The notes beneath the pieces are model-generated. The model made no database searches. It was not told the DNA's origin and worked only from the letters and a program-made list of their open reading frames with translations. A DNA stretch of 64,000 bases from a virus: positions 124,001-188,000 of IMG/VR virus record IMGVR_UViG_3300009370_001221. One strand, given 5' to 3'. The translations under genes were made by a program, and so were the position numbers. This document shows positions 1-8,166 of the stretch, piece after piece. The first letter of the stretch is position 1; each line of letters starts with the position of its first letter.

Positions 1-163
1 TTTCTTGAATTTCTGCTCTACGTGCTTTAGATAATTTGCCTAATTCACCGAGTGCTTTGCGAGCACGAGCGGCAGCTGCTTTAACACCTTTATCTTCGAA
101 TTTTGCTGATTCGCTCAAGTAACTATCTACTTGGTCTAAAATTTGTTGATGGATCGTTGCCAT
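1..163 (-). CDS. Histone H1-like (Hc1-type) DNA-binding protein, 3' truncated by window edge
   Basis: Reading the minus strand from an ATG at 163 gives 54 residues, open at the window edge. The start is preceded by a good ribosome binding site (AAAGGAG). The sequence contains KGVKAAAARARKALGELGKL followed by a basic, glutamate-containing helix. This closely matches the pattern of the small Hc1/histone H1-like family of bacteria (GNKAAGTRARKAL...LAKELRKEIQE). Such proteins bind and compact DNA, and marine T4-like phages sometimes carry one. It lies 26 bp downstream of gp46 on the same strand, so it is probably co-transcribed with the recombination genes. The family assignment comes from the motif by eye. 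The C-terminal part, normally a short Lys/Ala-rich tail, is outside the window. Confidence 0.6.
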   Translation of the reverse strand, partial: MATIHQQILDQVDSYLSESAKFEDKGVKAAAARARKALGELGKLSKARRAEIQE

Positions 164-189
164 TTTCTATACTCCTTTGGTATTTGTAT

Positions 190-1947
190 TTACATTATCT
201 GTACGTCATCACTGTAATTTGTGAATCCGTTCTCTTTTGTAACTGTCAAAACGCTATGTACTCGCCCTGCCAGTTCATCCTTATGGGATATTAGGAACAC
301 ACTTTTGTTTCTATCTCTACTAACTTTTTTAAGTATGCTGATACTACCTTCCAATCCCAAAGTATCCATTCCACTATCTACTAATTCATCTATAATTAAT
401 AAGTTTATATTATTATATAAATGTTCCCAAACGTCTCTAAATGCCCAACTTAAACTTAAAATAAGTCTATTGCGTTCGCCTCTACTTAAATTATCAAAGT
501 CTAAGTCACGGCCATACTCTGTAATTTCAACACTTAAATCATTTTGGAATTCTACAGTATGTGGTAATCCTATTCTATCTAAATAATAACTTAAACGTTT
601 ATTTAAGAATGCCAAGTTTTGATCTATTATACGTTTACGTATAAACGAATCCTTATTTACGAGCAAACGTAATAAAAATTCCTGATGTTCTCGCACTCTT
701 ACTATATCATTTAGTTTATCATAATTAACTTCTTGCAATACAGAATCTTGAAGATCTTCTATTTGACTGCTAAACGGATCAACTGCATCTATTTTAGTTG
801 CTAATTCCTTTTTTAAATACTCTAAACTTGAATCATGTTTATAAGCATCAGCAATCGTTTCATAAAATGTTTCTATTTCAGTATCTATATTATCTATCTC
901 ATCTATTTTTTTAATTATAGATTTTAAATTTTTCTTTTCCTTTTTTATTATGTCTTTATGTTCGTTTATCTGCGTGTTTATATCAGATAACATTTCTTGA
1001 TGCAATGCATCATGTAATGGTTGCCCACATGCATGACATTTTTTGTCTTCTGCTGATGCTAAATTAGTATTATAATTTTTCAGTTCTCTTTCATACTTTG
1101 TTAATGAACTCTCTGATGTTCTGCGTTCACGTTCATAACTGCGTAATTTGGATTCTATTTTTTCAATGTCTGCTTTTTTAGTATGTAATGCTAATTCATC
1201 CTCTATATTCACTGCTATTAATTTATCAATTGCTTTGTTTAGTTTATCTATTTCAGTATTTTTTGATTCTTCCCACGCTTTTTGTTTCAAACGCAAACTG
1301 TTTATTGTTGTCTCTATATTCTCATTTGCTTTTATTATACCTTTTATTGCGTATTCTTCTTCAGTTATTTTATCTTTAGTTACTTTTACTACTTCTCTTA
1401 AACTCTCTGCCTTTTCACTTAATAAAGTTATACCCAATAATTCCTCAATTACCTCACGTTGATCAGCAACACGCATCGCTAAAAATGGTTCAGTATATGT
1501 ATTAAGTGCTACAATATGTTTGAATATCGTATGCCCTAATCCTATATCACGCTCTATCTCTTCTTGTGTTTGCCTATTTTCACCTTGCGCCGAACTTTCT
1601 TCATCCTGCTTAAAATATTTTAATGTAGCAGGCCGTCTGCCGCGCTCTATACGATAGTCTTGACCATCCTTCTCATACTCAATAGTAACTAACATATTTT
1701 TACCGTTAGTTTTGTTTATGAGATTATCTTTTTTAATATTAGTTAATGCTGAACCATACAACACATAACTCAACGCATTAACAATAGTAGTCTTACCAGT
1801 ACCGTTACGAGCACCAGCATCATCGCCACCCAAGTCCAAATTCTCACCCAATACTAATGTAAGATCTTGTCTGTTTAAATCTACCGCTTGGGTTTGATTA
1901 CCCACGCTCATAAAATTTTTAACTGTTAGAGATTTTAATACTAACAC
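190..1947 (-). CDS. 46: gp46 recombination endonuclease subunit (SbcC/Rad50-like ATPase)
   Basis: This is the ATPase of the T4 gp46-gp47 nuclease complex, which resects DNA ends for recombination-dependent replication and helps degrade host DNA. The 585 residues show the full Rad50 plan. A Walker A (GARNGTGKTT, residues 45-54) is followed by a long charged coiled coil interrupted by a zinc hook (CHAC, C304 and C307). A second coiled coil, the ABC signature (LSRGER, 487-492), a Walker B ending in LIIDE (about 517-521) and an H-loop (LISHKDE) complete it. The length fits T4 gp46 (560). The start is GTG at 1947, and its G is shared with the TAG stop of gp47. An AGGAG motif sits inside the end of gp47, so translation is probably coupled. 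Assignment is firm. Confidence 0.96.
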   Translation of the reverse strand: MLVLKSLTVKNFMSVGNQTQAVDLNRQDLTLVLGENLDLGGDDAGARNGTGKTTIVNALSYVLYGSALTNIKKDNLINKTNGKNMLVTIEYEKDGQDYRIERGRRPATLKYFKQDEESSAQGENRQTQEEIERDIGLGHTIFKHIVALNTYTEPFLAMRVADQREVIEELLGITLLSEKAESLREVVKVTKDKITEEEYAIKGIIKANENIETTINSLRLKQKAWEESKNTEIDKLNKAIDKLIAVNIEDELALHTKKADIEKIESKLRSYERERRTSESSLTKYERELKNYNTNLASAEDKKCHACGQPLHDALHQEMLSDINTQINEHKDIIKKEKKNLKSIIKKIDEIDNIDTEIETFYETIADAYKHDSSLEYLKKELATKIDAVDPFSSQIEDLQDSVLQEVNYDKLNDIVRVREHQEFLLRLLVNKDSFIRKRIIDQNLAFLNKRLSYYLDRIGLPHTVEFQNDLSVEITEYGRDLDFDNLSRGERNRLILSLSWAFRDVWEHLYNNINLLIIDELVDSGMDTLGLEGSISILKKVSRDRNKSVFLISHKDELAGRVHSVLTVTKENGFTNYSDDVQIM

Positions 1948-2972
1948 TAAATGCTCCTATATATGTCTAGTAGCATTTGTGGATCATAATGTTCACTCTC
2001 AATATTAGAAAGTTGGTCTATAACTATAGAGTCAATACTGTCAAAATTTAACTCTATGTCTTCATTCAATATATCTAAATCTAATTTCTCCTTGTCTGGC
2101 AATAAACTTAACTCACGCATTTTAAATTGTTCAGCAAATGTCTCTTTAACATAGTTTGCCTCTTCGTAAGTAATATCAATATCCATAGTAACCCTAGCAT
2201 AGGTTTTCTCAGTTAGATAATAACCCGGATCATCCAGTAATTGCGATAATTTTAATGTTTTATATGAAGGTGCATCAGGCCACGCAACAAACTCTGGCTC
2301 GCCATCCCACTCCAACATCATCATACCTCGCTCATCATCCCAAGCATCACTGTAGTTGTGGGGGAAACAATTGCCTACATATACAACATTCTTGCGTTGC
2401 TGTCTTTTATGAAAGTGGCCGCTAAAAACATAATCTGCTTTATGCATATCTTCAGCATGTAACTCATTAGTTTCAGGCATTTGTATCATTGCGTTCATAT
2501 AGAAATGTGGCAACTCGAAATGTCCAAAGATATATTTTGCTTTTACTTTCTTTAATTTTTTGTAATCATCACCCACGAGCCAAGGCACAATAGCACAATT
2601 TCCCGCATTAAACGGTTCATCTACTATTGTTATACCAGAGAATCTACTAGCAAACTCTACACTATTAAGATCACGCCTATCTCTGTAATATAAGTCGTGA
2701 TTGCCCGTGATAAAGTAAAAATTATCAAACGAACTGCCTAGTTTTTCCAAACTACGCAGGCTATAGTTCAGTGTGCTGACATTGATGCTGGCTCTATGAT
2801 GGTGCCAGTCTCCCAAAAATATGGCAGTTTCGCAATTGTTTTCTTGTGCGGTTGCTATGAACCAATCTACAAAATCTTCGCAATCTTTATTGTGTGTTAT
2901 TGAGTTACTTTTATTACCAAAGTGAATGTCTGTACATACTGCTATTTTATTGAATAAATTATCCGTACTCAT
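1947..2972 (-). CDS. 47: gp47 recombination nuclease subunit (SbcD/Mre11-like)
   Basis: This is the metallophosphoesterase partner of gp46, the nuclease that processes double-strand ends. All the Mre11/SbcD metal-binding motifs are visible in 341 residues: D15-I-H17, G54-D55 (GDWHHHR), the N91-H92-D93 triad (TGNHD), H151 (FGHFELPHF) and G185-H-F-H188. The length matches T4 gp47 (339). The gene precedes gp46 with a one-base overlap, as expected for subunits made in equal amounts. The ATG at 2972 sits exactly seven bases below a TATAAT box with a consensus -35, so the mRNA may have no leader. The -35 box overlaps the end of the gp55 gene. Confidence 0.96.
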   Translation of the reverse strand: MSTDNLFNKIAVCTDIHFGNKSNSITHNKDCEDFVDWFIATAQENNCETAIFLGDWHHHRASINVSTLNYSLRSLEKLGSSFDNFYFITGNHDLYYRDRRDLNSVEFASRFSGITIVDEPFNAGNCAIVPWLVGDDYKKLKKVKAKYIFGHFELPHFYMNAMIQMPETNELHAEDMHKADYVFSGHFHKRQQRKNVVYVGNCFPHNYSDAWDDERGMMMLEWDGEPEFVAWPDAPSYKTLKLSQLLDDPGYYLTEKTYARVTMDIDITYEEANYVKETFAEQFKMRELSLLPDKEKLDLDILNEDIELNFDSIDSIVIDQLSNIESEHYDPQMLLDIYRSI

Positions 2973-2979
2973 TTATATT

Positions 2980-3008
2980 ATTATAACGTACTTAAAGTAA
3001 AGTGTCAA
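2980..3008 (-). promoter_or_regulatory. Consensus sigma70 promoter for gp47-gp46 (possibly leaderless)
   Basis: On the minus strand TTGACA (3008-3003) is followed by a 17-base spacer and TATAAT (2985-2980), both perfect sigma70 hexamers at the optimal distance. Seven bases separate the -10 box from the ATG of gp47 at 2972, so transcription should start at or next to the start codon. No Shine-Dalgarno sequence can be present. The same geometry occurs at 31370-31398. Confidence 0.85.
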
Positions 3009-3826
3009 GAAGACGATGGTGCTGTATTTGATGTATTTTGATTCTGTCTTGTATAACTTGGTGCAATATTATTCATCTCTAGAATATCATCACGAATATT
3101 TTGATTTTTCTTTTCTGTGTTTAATATTTTAGTAAAGGAATTAGTAATTATTGCTGTATAATAAGCAAATGGATTTTGACTTTTGCTTTCATCAAACAAC
3201 AATCCTACTTGAACTAGTTGTAATATTGCTTGGCCACGCATCTCATCATTATATGTATATCCACGCCAATTAGATCTTGTTCCGTATCTATCACACAATT
3301 TAATAAACATTCGTGCTAACGTATCAGTCATATGCCCATGTTCCTTACAGAATTCTCCCTTTTTTAAATCACCTTTCCAATGACTTTTACCAACGCATAT
3401 TAATACACTTTCTTTACTATCATCATTAAACCGAAAGTGTTGATAAGGCGGAAAAGGTAACTTTTCATAATGATCTGCGACAGATTTAGGAGTTTTTACT
3501 CTGCCGTGTTGTAGTGGTATGTGCTCAAATGACATTATTCTAAACACTAGATCAGATTTTGCTATCTTTTTCCAATTTACTTGAAAGTCAATTAATCTAG
3601 GTTTTTTCTTTTTATTTGTATTTTCTGCTACTGCAATAGCATGATTATTTTTTGCTATTTTCGCGGCTCTATTGCGTTTTGCTTGGGCAACAGAACGTAT
3701 GTTTATTTTTTCAATGTTAGGAAGGATTATATCATAATCCTGATCTGTTGGTGTTAAATAACTACTATAACTATTTTTTGATTTATGTATTTCTTCTAAT
3801 ATATCTTTGTTTCGTAAGTATATCAT
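3005..3826 (-). CDS. 55: gp55-type sigma factor for late transcription
   Basis: This is the phage sigma factor that directs host RNA polymerase to TATAAATA late promoters together with the gp45 clamp and gp33. The 273-residue protein is longer than T4 gp55 (185). A lysine-rich N-terminal region of about 90 residues is followed by the conserved part. That part includes the region-2-like stretch MTDTLARMFIKLCDRYGTR, a conserved WRGYTYNDEMRGQAIL and SQNPFAYYTAIITNSFTKI (near residues 217-235), which is characteristic of gp55 proteins. The C-terminus is Ser/Asn/Thr-rich and low complexity. Upstream lie both a sigma70 promoter and a perfect TATAAATA box, suggesting early expression followed by self-activation. 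A GGAG motif ten bases before the ATG serves as ribosome binding site. Confidence 0.9.
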   Translation of the reverse strand: MIYLRNKDILEEIHKSKNSYSSYLTPTDQDYDIILPNIEKINIRSVAQAKRNRAAKIAKNNHAIAVAENTNKKKKPRLIDFQVNWKKIAKSDLVFRIMSFEHIPLQHGRVKTPKSVADHYEKLPFPPYQHFRFNDDSKESVLICVGKSHWKGDLKKGEFCKEHGHMTDTLARMFIKLCDRYGTRSNWRGYTYNDEMRGQAILQLVQVGLLFDESKSQNPFAYYTAIITNSFTKILNTEKKNQNIRDDILEMNNIAPSYTRQNQNTSNTAPSSS

Positions 3827-3844
3827 TAAGGTTTCGCTCCATCA

Positions 3845-3852
3845 TATTTATA
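3845..3852 (-). promoter_or_regulatory. Perfect T4-type late promoter box upstream of gp55
   Basis: The minus strand reads TATAAATA, the exact T4 late-promoter consensus, 18 bases before the gp55 ATG. Transcripts from it would still include the GGAG ribosome binding site. It lies downstream of the sigma70 promoter for the same gene, so gp55 probably reinforces its own synthesis. Confidence 0.7.
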
Positions 3853-3856
3853 CTAT

Positions 3857-3885
3857 ATTATAATACACGTACATTAAAAAGTCAA
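3857..3885 (-). promoter_or_regulatory. sigma70-type promoter of gp55
   Basis: On the minus strand TTGACT (3885-3880, five of six consensus bases) is followed by a 17-base spacer and a perfect TATAAT (3862-3857). Unlike the gp47 promoter it leaves a leader of roughly 25 bases with a ribosome binding site before the ATG at 3826. Confidence 0.75.
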
Positions 3886-3892
3886 ATAAATA
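3885..3892 (+). promoter_or_regulatory. Late promoter box opening the structural module
   Basis: The plus strand reads AATAAATA, a one-base variant of the T4 late box TATAAATA, 23 bases before the ATG at 3916. An AGGAAAAAA ribosome binding site follows it. It overlaps the -35 region of the divergent gp55 promoter, so the switch from early to late transcription meets here. Confidence 0.6.
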
Positions 3893-3915
3893 ATGTTATA
3901 ATATAGGAAAAAAAT

Positions 3916-4656
3916 ATGGCTATACGTGGACTATCACCAAGACTAGGAAACTTACTTGCTAAAGCAATACCTTTTGGTGCTGGGTTATTTGGTAGCTCAG
4001 GTAGTGGGAATCCAACTATTAGATGGAATGGCCCAGCAAAAGAACACAATCATGACTGGCGAACAAAACTTACATTAAGTTCAGCTACCAAAAATTTATT
4101 AGTCGGTAGTACAGTACTGCGTCCATTACACGACACCGGCGGTATTATTTTTCCTTATACACCAACTATTTTTGTACAGCATTCAGCAAATTTTGGTTCT
4201 AGTCAATTAACACATAGCAATTATGACCACCCTGCATTTGATAGTCATACAATTGGTGATTTAACTATTACTGGTCAGTTTACTGCTAATAGTTCTGCAG
4301 AAGCAGACTATGTATTAGCAGTATTACATTTTTTAAGAACAACAACTAAAATGTTTTTCGGCCAGGATTCAGACTTTCCGCCAGGAACACCTCCTCCTGT
4401 TTTGAGATTAAATGGGTTTGGAGATCATATATTTAAAAATATACCAGTAGTAGTAATAAACTTTAACATGGAAATGCCGGGAACTGTTGACTATGTCAGA
4501 ACAACAAATACTTTGTCAATGATTCCAACATCTACTACTATAGCAATTACAGTTAAACCTGTATACTCTAGAGCATCTACTTCAAAACGATTTGGACTTA
4601 AAAAGTTTGCGAGTGGTGCGTTACTAGGTAGTGGTAGTGAAGGGGGATTTATTTAA
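3916..4656 (+). CDS. gp48-like baseplate tail-tube cap protein
   Basis: This is probably the protein joining the baseplate to the tail tube. The 246 residues begin with a glycine-rich amphipathic segment. The body includes FPYTPTIFVQHSANFGS, LTHSNYDHPAFDS and DLTITGQFTANS, typical of tube-fold proteins of myophage baseplates. A final NFNMEMPGTVDYVRT segment is followed by a Ser/Lys-rich tail. It is shorter than T4 gp48 (364). Its position immediately before gp53 and the hub genes supports a tail-tube cap or initiator. It could equally be the gp54 equivalent, and I cannot separate gp48 from gp54 by eye. Its stop overlaps the ATG of gp53 (TAATG). Confidence 0.6.
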   Translation: MAIRGLSPRLGNLLAKAIPFGAGLFGSSGSGNPTIRWNGPAKEHNHDWRTKLTLSSATKNLLVGSTVLRPLHDTGGIIFPYTPTIFVQHSANFGSSQLTHSNYDHPAFDSHTIGDLTITGQFTANSSAEADYVLAVLHFLRTTTKMFFGQDSDFPPGTPPPVLRLNGFGDHIFKNIPVVVINFNMEMPGTVDYVRTTNTLSMIPTSTTIAITVKPVYSRASTSKRFGLKKFASGALLGSGSEGGFI

Positions 4657-4958
4657 TGACAGTTACTTACTCAGCTGATAGTCCGTATGCCATTACTCCT
4701 ATAGCCAATAATAAATTAGATTTGATGACTTATAGAACATTTTCTTTTGAGCCAGATGATATGGTGTATACAATTGATCAACTTTACAACAATAGACCAG
4801 ATTTATTAGCGCATGATTTATATGGGAGATCCACTTTTTGGTGGGTTTTTACTGTACGTAATCCAGATATTATAGTAGATCCTATTTGGGATTTTACTAC
4901 TGGTACCACAATATATCTTCCACAATTATCTACGTTAACACGATCATTAGATGGATAA
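4656..4958 (+). CDS. 53: gp53 baseplate wedge protein, short form
   Basis: The 100-residue protein has the gp53 signature: an N-terminal MTYRTFSF segment, then DLLAHDLYGRSTFWWVFTVRNPDIIVDP and a GTTIYLP strand. This is the 'choose a dwelling, run it and place it' region shared by T4 gp53 and LysM-like baseplate proteins. gp53 completes the baseplate wedge and allows hub-wedge joining. T4 gp53 has 196 residues, so only the conserved N-terminal half is represented. It lies between the tube-cap gene and the hub gene, with a TAATG overlap upstream. Confidence 0.8.
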   Translation: MTVTYSADSPYAITPIANNKLDLMTYRTFSFEPDDMVYTIDQLYNNRPDLLAHDLYGRSTFWWVFTVRNPDIIVDPIWDFTTGTTIYLPQLSTLTRSLDG

Positions 4959-4964
4959 TATAGC

Positions 4965-7900
4965 ATGGCAGCTTCAGACGTAACATTAGATGGTACTGCG
5001 GCAACGAGCAGACATGCTGAATCAACTGGGCATTCTCCCCATGCGGCAACACCAGCAGACGCAGGCCAAGCTGATAGTAGTGGTGGGTTACAATCTGAAA
5101 TAAATGCTAACCAAACTATTATAGCAAACAAACCTGGCCCAGAATGCCCTGATAATATTTTACATAATTATGCCAATTATACATATAAAATTAGTTTAAT
5201 GACTTGGGATTCGATAGAAGATTATAATGCAGATATTCAAAATGGAAAATGGCCATTAAAAGAAAATAATAAAAAAGTATTATTTTCTAGTGGTGGTATT
5301 GCTGAGCATGGGCCCGGAGCAAGTGGTCCTCCAGGTAGAAATTATCCAACACCTGCTCCACGACATGAAGAATTTGATGTGGATTTTTATATATCTTCTT
5401 TTACTACAACGTCTATTATGGGACTCAGTGGTGAATCAAGAGCCACTAATATTTTTGAATGTAATATGGAAGTCGTTGAACCTATTGGCGCAACGCTTTT
5501 AGAAAGGTTCTATACATTAGTTACAAGAGATGGGCGAGAAAATTGGGCAGAATTTCCACTTCTTATTAAAATAGAATTTATTGGATATGATGAATCTGGG
5601 AAGCCTGAGCTTATTAAACCAGCAATGAGACAAATACCAGTGAGACTTATAAACATGGTGTTTGATGTTGCTGGGGATGGGTCGACGTGTGGTCTTCAAT
5701 TTGTTGCATCCACCACTATTAAAAAAGACCATCCGCGAAATATTAAAATGGAAAGTAATGAATTGTGGGGTGTAACAGTAGGAGAATTTTTAACTGAATT
5801 TGCTCAGATTTATAACGATAACCAAAAGCATAGAACACATATAGGCCCCAATATGGATGAGGCTCGTGCATTGGTGAGTCAGGGCGCCAGCGCCAACGCC
5901 GGCGGCGCCGGAACAAACACCGCCGCTTTTGATGATATGGGTTCTGGATCTGCCGCAATAGCAGGCCCTAAGGTTCAAGAAGTTGCTGATACAATAGAAT
6001 TTGATATTGATCCTGCGATAGCAAAAGCTAAGATAGTACTAGAGGTAGCAGAGGACGCTCAACTAGAGGAAAAACCAAAAGAAGATCCATTTAAAGATAT
6101 GCCGCCAATATGGGTAGGACACGGCGTTGGAGTGAAGGCCGTGAAGGCGAGAGCTGCTATTAGAAAAAAAGTAAAAGATAGAGAAGCAAAGGCAGAAGCC
6201 GAAAAAAGCAAAGGAATTATTCCTGTAAAAGAAGGCAACCCAGCAAAAGTATCTATTGCCGCAGGCACCAAACAATTGGCCGTTATTGAAAAAATTATTA
6301 CTTTTAGTGAATATATCACTGACCAATTAATAGATCCAGAGAATGCATTCGAAGGGGGAACAAACAAAAGTAACCTAAAAAATAAAGAACTTTTAAAAAA
6401 TCCAGATCAAGGATTATTATGGTGGAAAGTTACCTTTGTTCCTGTACTAAAAGAATGGGATGACGCAAGAGGCCAATATGGTATGCATACTATTATTCAA
6501 ATTACACCATACAGAGTAAATGATCCAGTAACTACTGGTGGTAAATGTGAGATAGGCGTGGGCGTAACAGCACCTGCTATGCGTAATTACCAATACATAT
6601 ATACTGGCCAAAATATAGATGTTAAAGATTTTGCAATTAGTTTTAATAATTCTTTTATGCAAAGTATGATAGGGCAAGGAACAGGAGATTCTAAAAAAGC
6701 AAAAGTAGATGAGAGTAAAAATTCAGGGACTGGCCCAGGCCTAGCAAAATCAAATGCTACAACACCTGCATCTGCTGATCAACATGATCGCAGATATAGT
6801 ACTGGATCAAACCATAATAGTAAACAAAAGGCGGCCGGCACTATATTAGAAAATTTATATAGAAAGTTAGGTTCTGATATGATGCAATGTACTATTAATA
6901 TTGTCGGGGATCCACTCTATATACAACAAGACGGTATTGTAAATGTAGGACGAAAGACTAAAACAGGAACCATTGATCATAATTGGGCCATAGATCCAGC
7001 AAATGGTGCCGCATTGGCTGACCATCAAGATGCCCATATATATCTTTCATACAAAACACCAACCGACTATAGTGAAGGGACTGGTTTAATGGACTTTAAT
7101 GCGGGGGATCCAAGACATAGATCAAGTACATTAAGTGGTTATTACAGAGTGTGGGAGGTTGTTAATACTTTTCAAGGTGGAGAATTCAATCAATCGTTAA
7201 ATTTAACTCGTGTATATAACCAATGGAGAGAACAAAAGTACAATCCTTTAGAGGAAGGGAGTTTTAATGATAGGTCAGATTTTACTCAAGGAGGAGCAAG
7301 CCTGGGTGCAGGTGCAAGCCTGGGGCAAATTGCAAATTCTATAGCAACATCAGGTGGATCCGCCAAAAGAGATACTACATCAGAAGCATCATTAACTACT
7401 AGACAACGCGATCAACTAGCCATACAACAAGATACATTAAAAAAAGAAATAGATCTTGAACGTACTATTCTAATGAATGAAGCAACGGACCCTGGTGTAT
7501 TAAGTGTGCGAGATTCAAGAACTACTTCTAGTAATGTGTTTGTTTCCAATGATAATGCCCGCAATAAACAAAATACAGATGAAAATAAAATAAGATTTGA
7601 TGCGGCACAAAAAAAATTAACTAATATTAACGCACTATCCGACACCTCATCAGTAGAACAACAAACCACATTTGCTGATAATGTAAATGCAATGGGAAAT
7701 AATACTGACACATTAAGTCAAACATTTGATAATGATAGTTTAACTCCAACCTTTTCTGAAAACAGCGGACACCCTAGCCAAACATCTGTAGCTGGATTAC
7801 GCAGTAGTGCATTACACAAAACATTAACAGGAGTAGCAAATGGTACAAGTATTGTTTCTACTACAAATAATGGTGCACCATTATTTGATTATAATAAAAA

Positions 7901-8165
7901 AGGTGGGCTATATGGAGTTGCTGAAAATGAAATTAATTTGTCTTCATACACAGCCGATGATAAGGCATCCATTAATACTAACGAAGAATTAATTAGAACA
8001 CAACGCGAAATTCTTATTGGAACAGGAAATTTAGTTGCTAAAAAGGCCGCATACACCATTGCGAATGACGCAAGTAAAACCAATCAAACAATTCATGGTA
8101 AGTATGGTAATATATACAGAACGTGGGAGGAAGTAGGTTATTTTCAAAACTTACTAATATCATAA
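4965..8165 (+). CDS. Large baseplate hub-like structural protein (candidate gp27 equivalent)
   Basis: A 1066-residue protein directly upstream of the gp5 spike. The N-terminal 70 residues are Ala/Ser/Gly-rich and probably disordered. Residues of about 70-260 form a conserved beta-rich domain (YTYKISLMTWDSIEDYN, EEFDVDFYISSFTT, IFECNMEVVEPIGATLLERFY) that recurs in marine myophage baseplate proteins. An Ala/Lys/Glu-rich helical stretch follows near 340-430, then a second beta domain (about 480-760) with a WREQKYNPLEEG segment. The C-terminal 300 residues are Asn/Thr/Ser-rich. In T4 the gp5 partner is gp27 (391 residues). Position and large beta domains suggest this protein provides the hub torus here, but that is inference. 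No enzymatic motif was seen. Confidence 0.5.
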   Translation: MAASDVTLDGTAATSRHAESTGHSPHAATPADAGQADSSGGLQSEINANQTIIANKPGPECPDNILHNYANYTYKISLMTWDSIEDYNADIQNGKWPLKENNKKVLFSSGGIAEHGPGASGPPGRNYPTPAPRHEEFDVDFYISSFTTTSIMGLSGESRATNIFECNMEVVEPIGATLLERFYTLVTRDGRENWAEFPLLIKIEFIGYDESGKPELIKPAMRQIPVRLINMVFDVAGDGSTCGLQFVASTTIKKDHPRNIKMESNELWGVTVGEFLTEFAQIYNDNQKHRTHIGPNMDEARALVSQGASANAGGAGTNTAAFDDMGSGSAAIAGPKVQEVADTIEFDIDPAIAKAKIVLEVAEDAQLEEKPKEDPFKDMPPIWVGHGVGVKAVKARAAIRKKVKDREAKAEAEKSKGIIPVKEGNPAKVSIAAGTKQLAVIEKIITFSEYITDQLIDPENAFEGGTNKSNLKNKELLKNPDQGLLWWKVTFVPVLKEWDDARGQYGMHTIIQITPYRVNDPVTTGGKCEIGVGVTAPAMRNYQYIYTGQNIDVKDFAISFNNSFMQSMIGQGTGDSKKAKVDESKNSGTGPGLAKSNATTPASADQHDRRYSTGSNHNSKQKAAGTILENLYRKLGSDMMQCTINIVGDPLYIQQDGIVNVGRKTKTGTIDHNWAIDPANGAALADHQDAHIYLSYKTPTDYSEGTGLMDFNAGDPRHRSSTLSGYYRVWEVVNTFQGGEFNQSLNLTRVYNQWREQKYNPLEEGSFNDRSDFTQGGASLGAGASLGQIANSIATSGGSAKRDTTSEASLTTRQRDQLAIQQDTLKKEIDLERTILMNEATDPGVLSVRDSRTTSSNVFVSNDNARNKQNTDENKIRFDAAQKKLTNINALSDTSSVEQQTTFADNVNAMGNNTDTLSQTFDNDSLTPTFSENSGHPSQTSVAGLRSSALHKTLTGVANGTSIVSTTNNGAPLFDYNKKGGLYGVAENEINLSSYTADDKASINTNEELIRTQREILIGTGNLVAKKAAYTIANDASKTNQTIHGKYGNIYRTWEEVGYFQNLLIS

Positions 8166-8166
8166 A

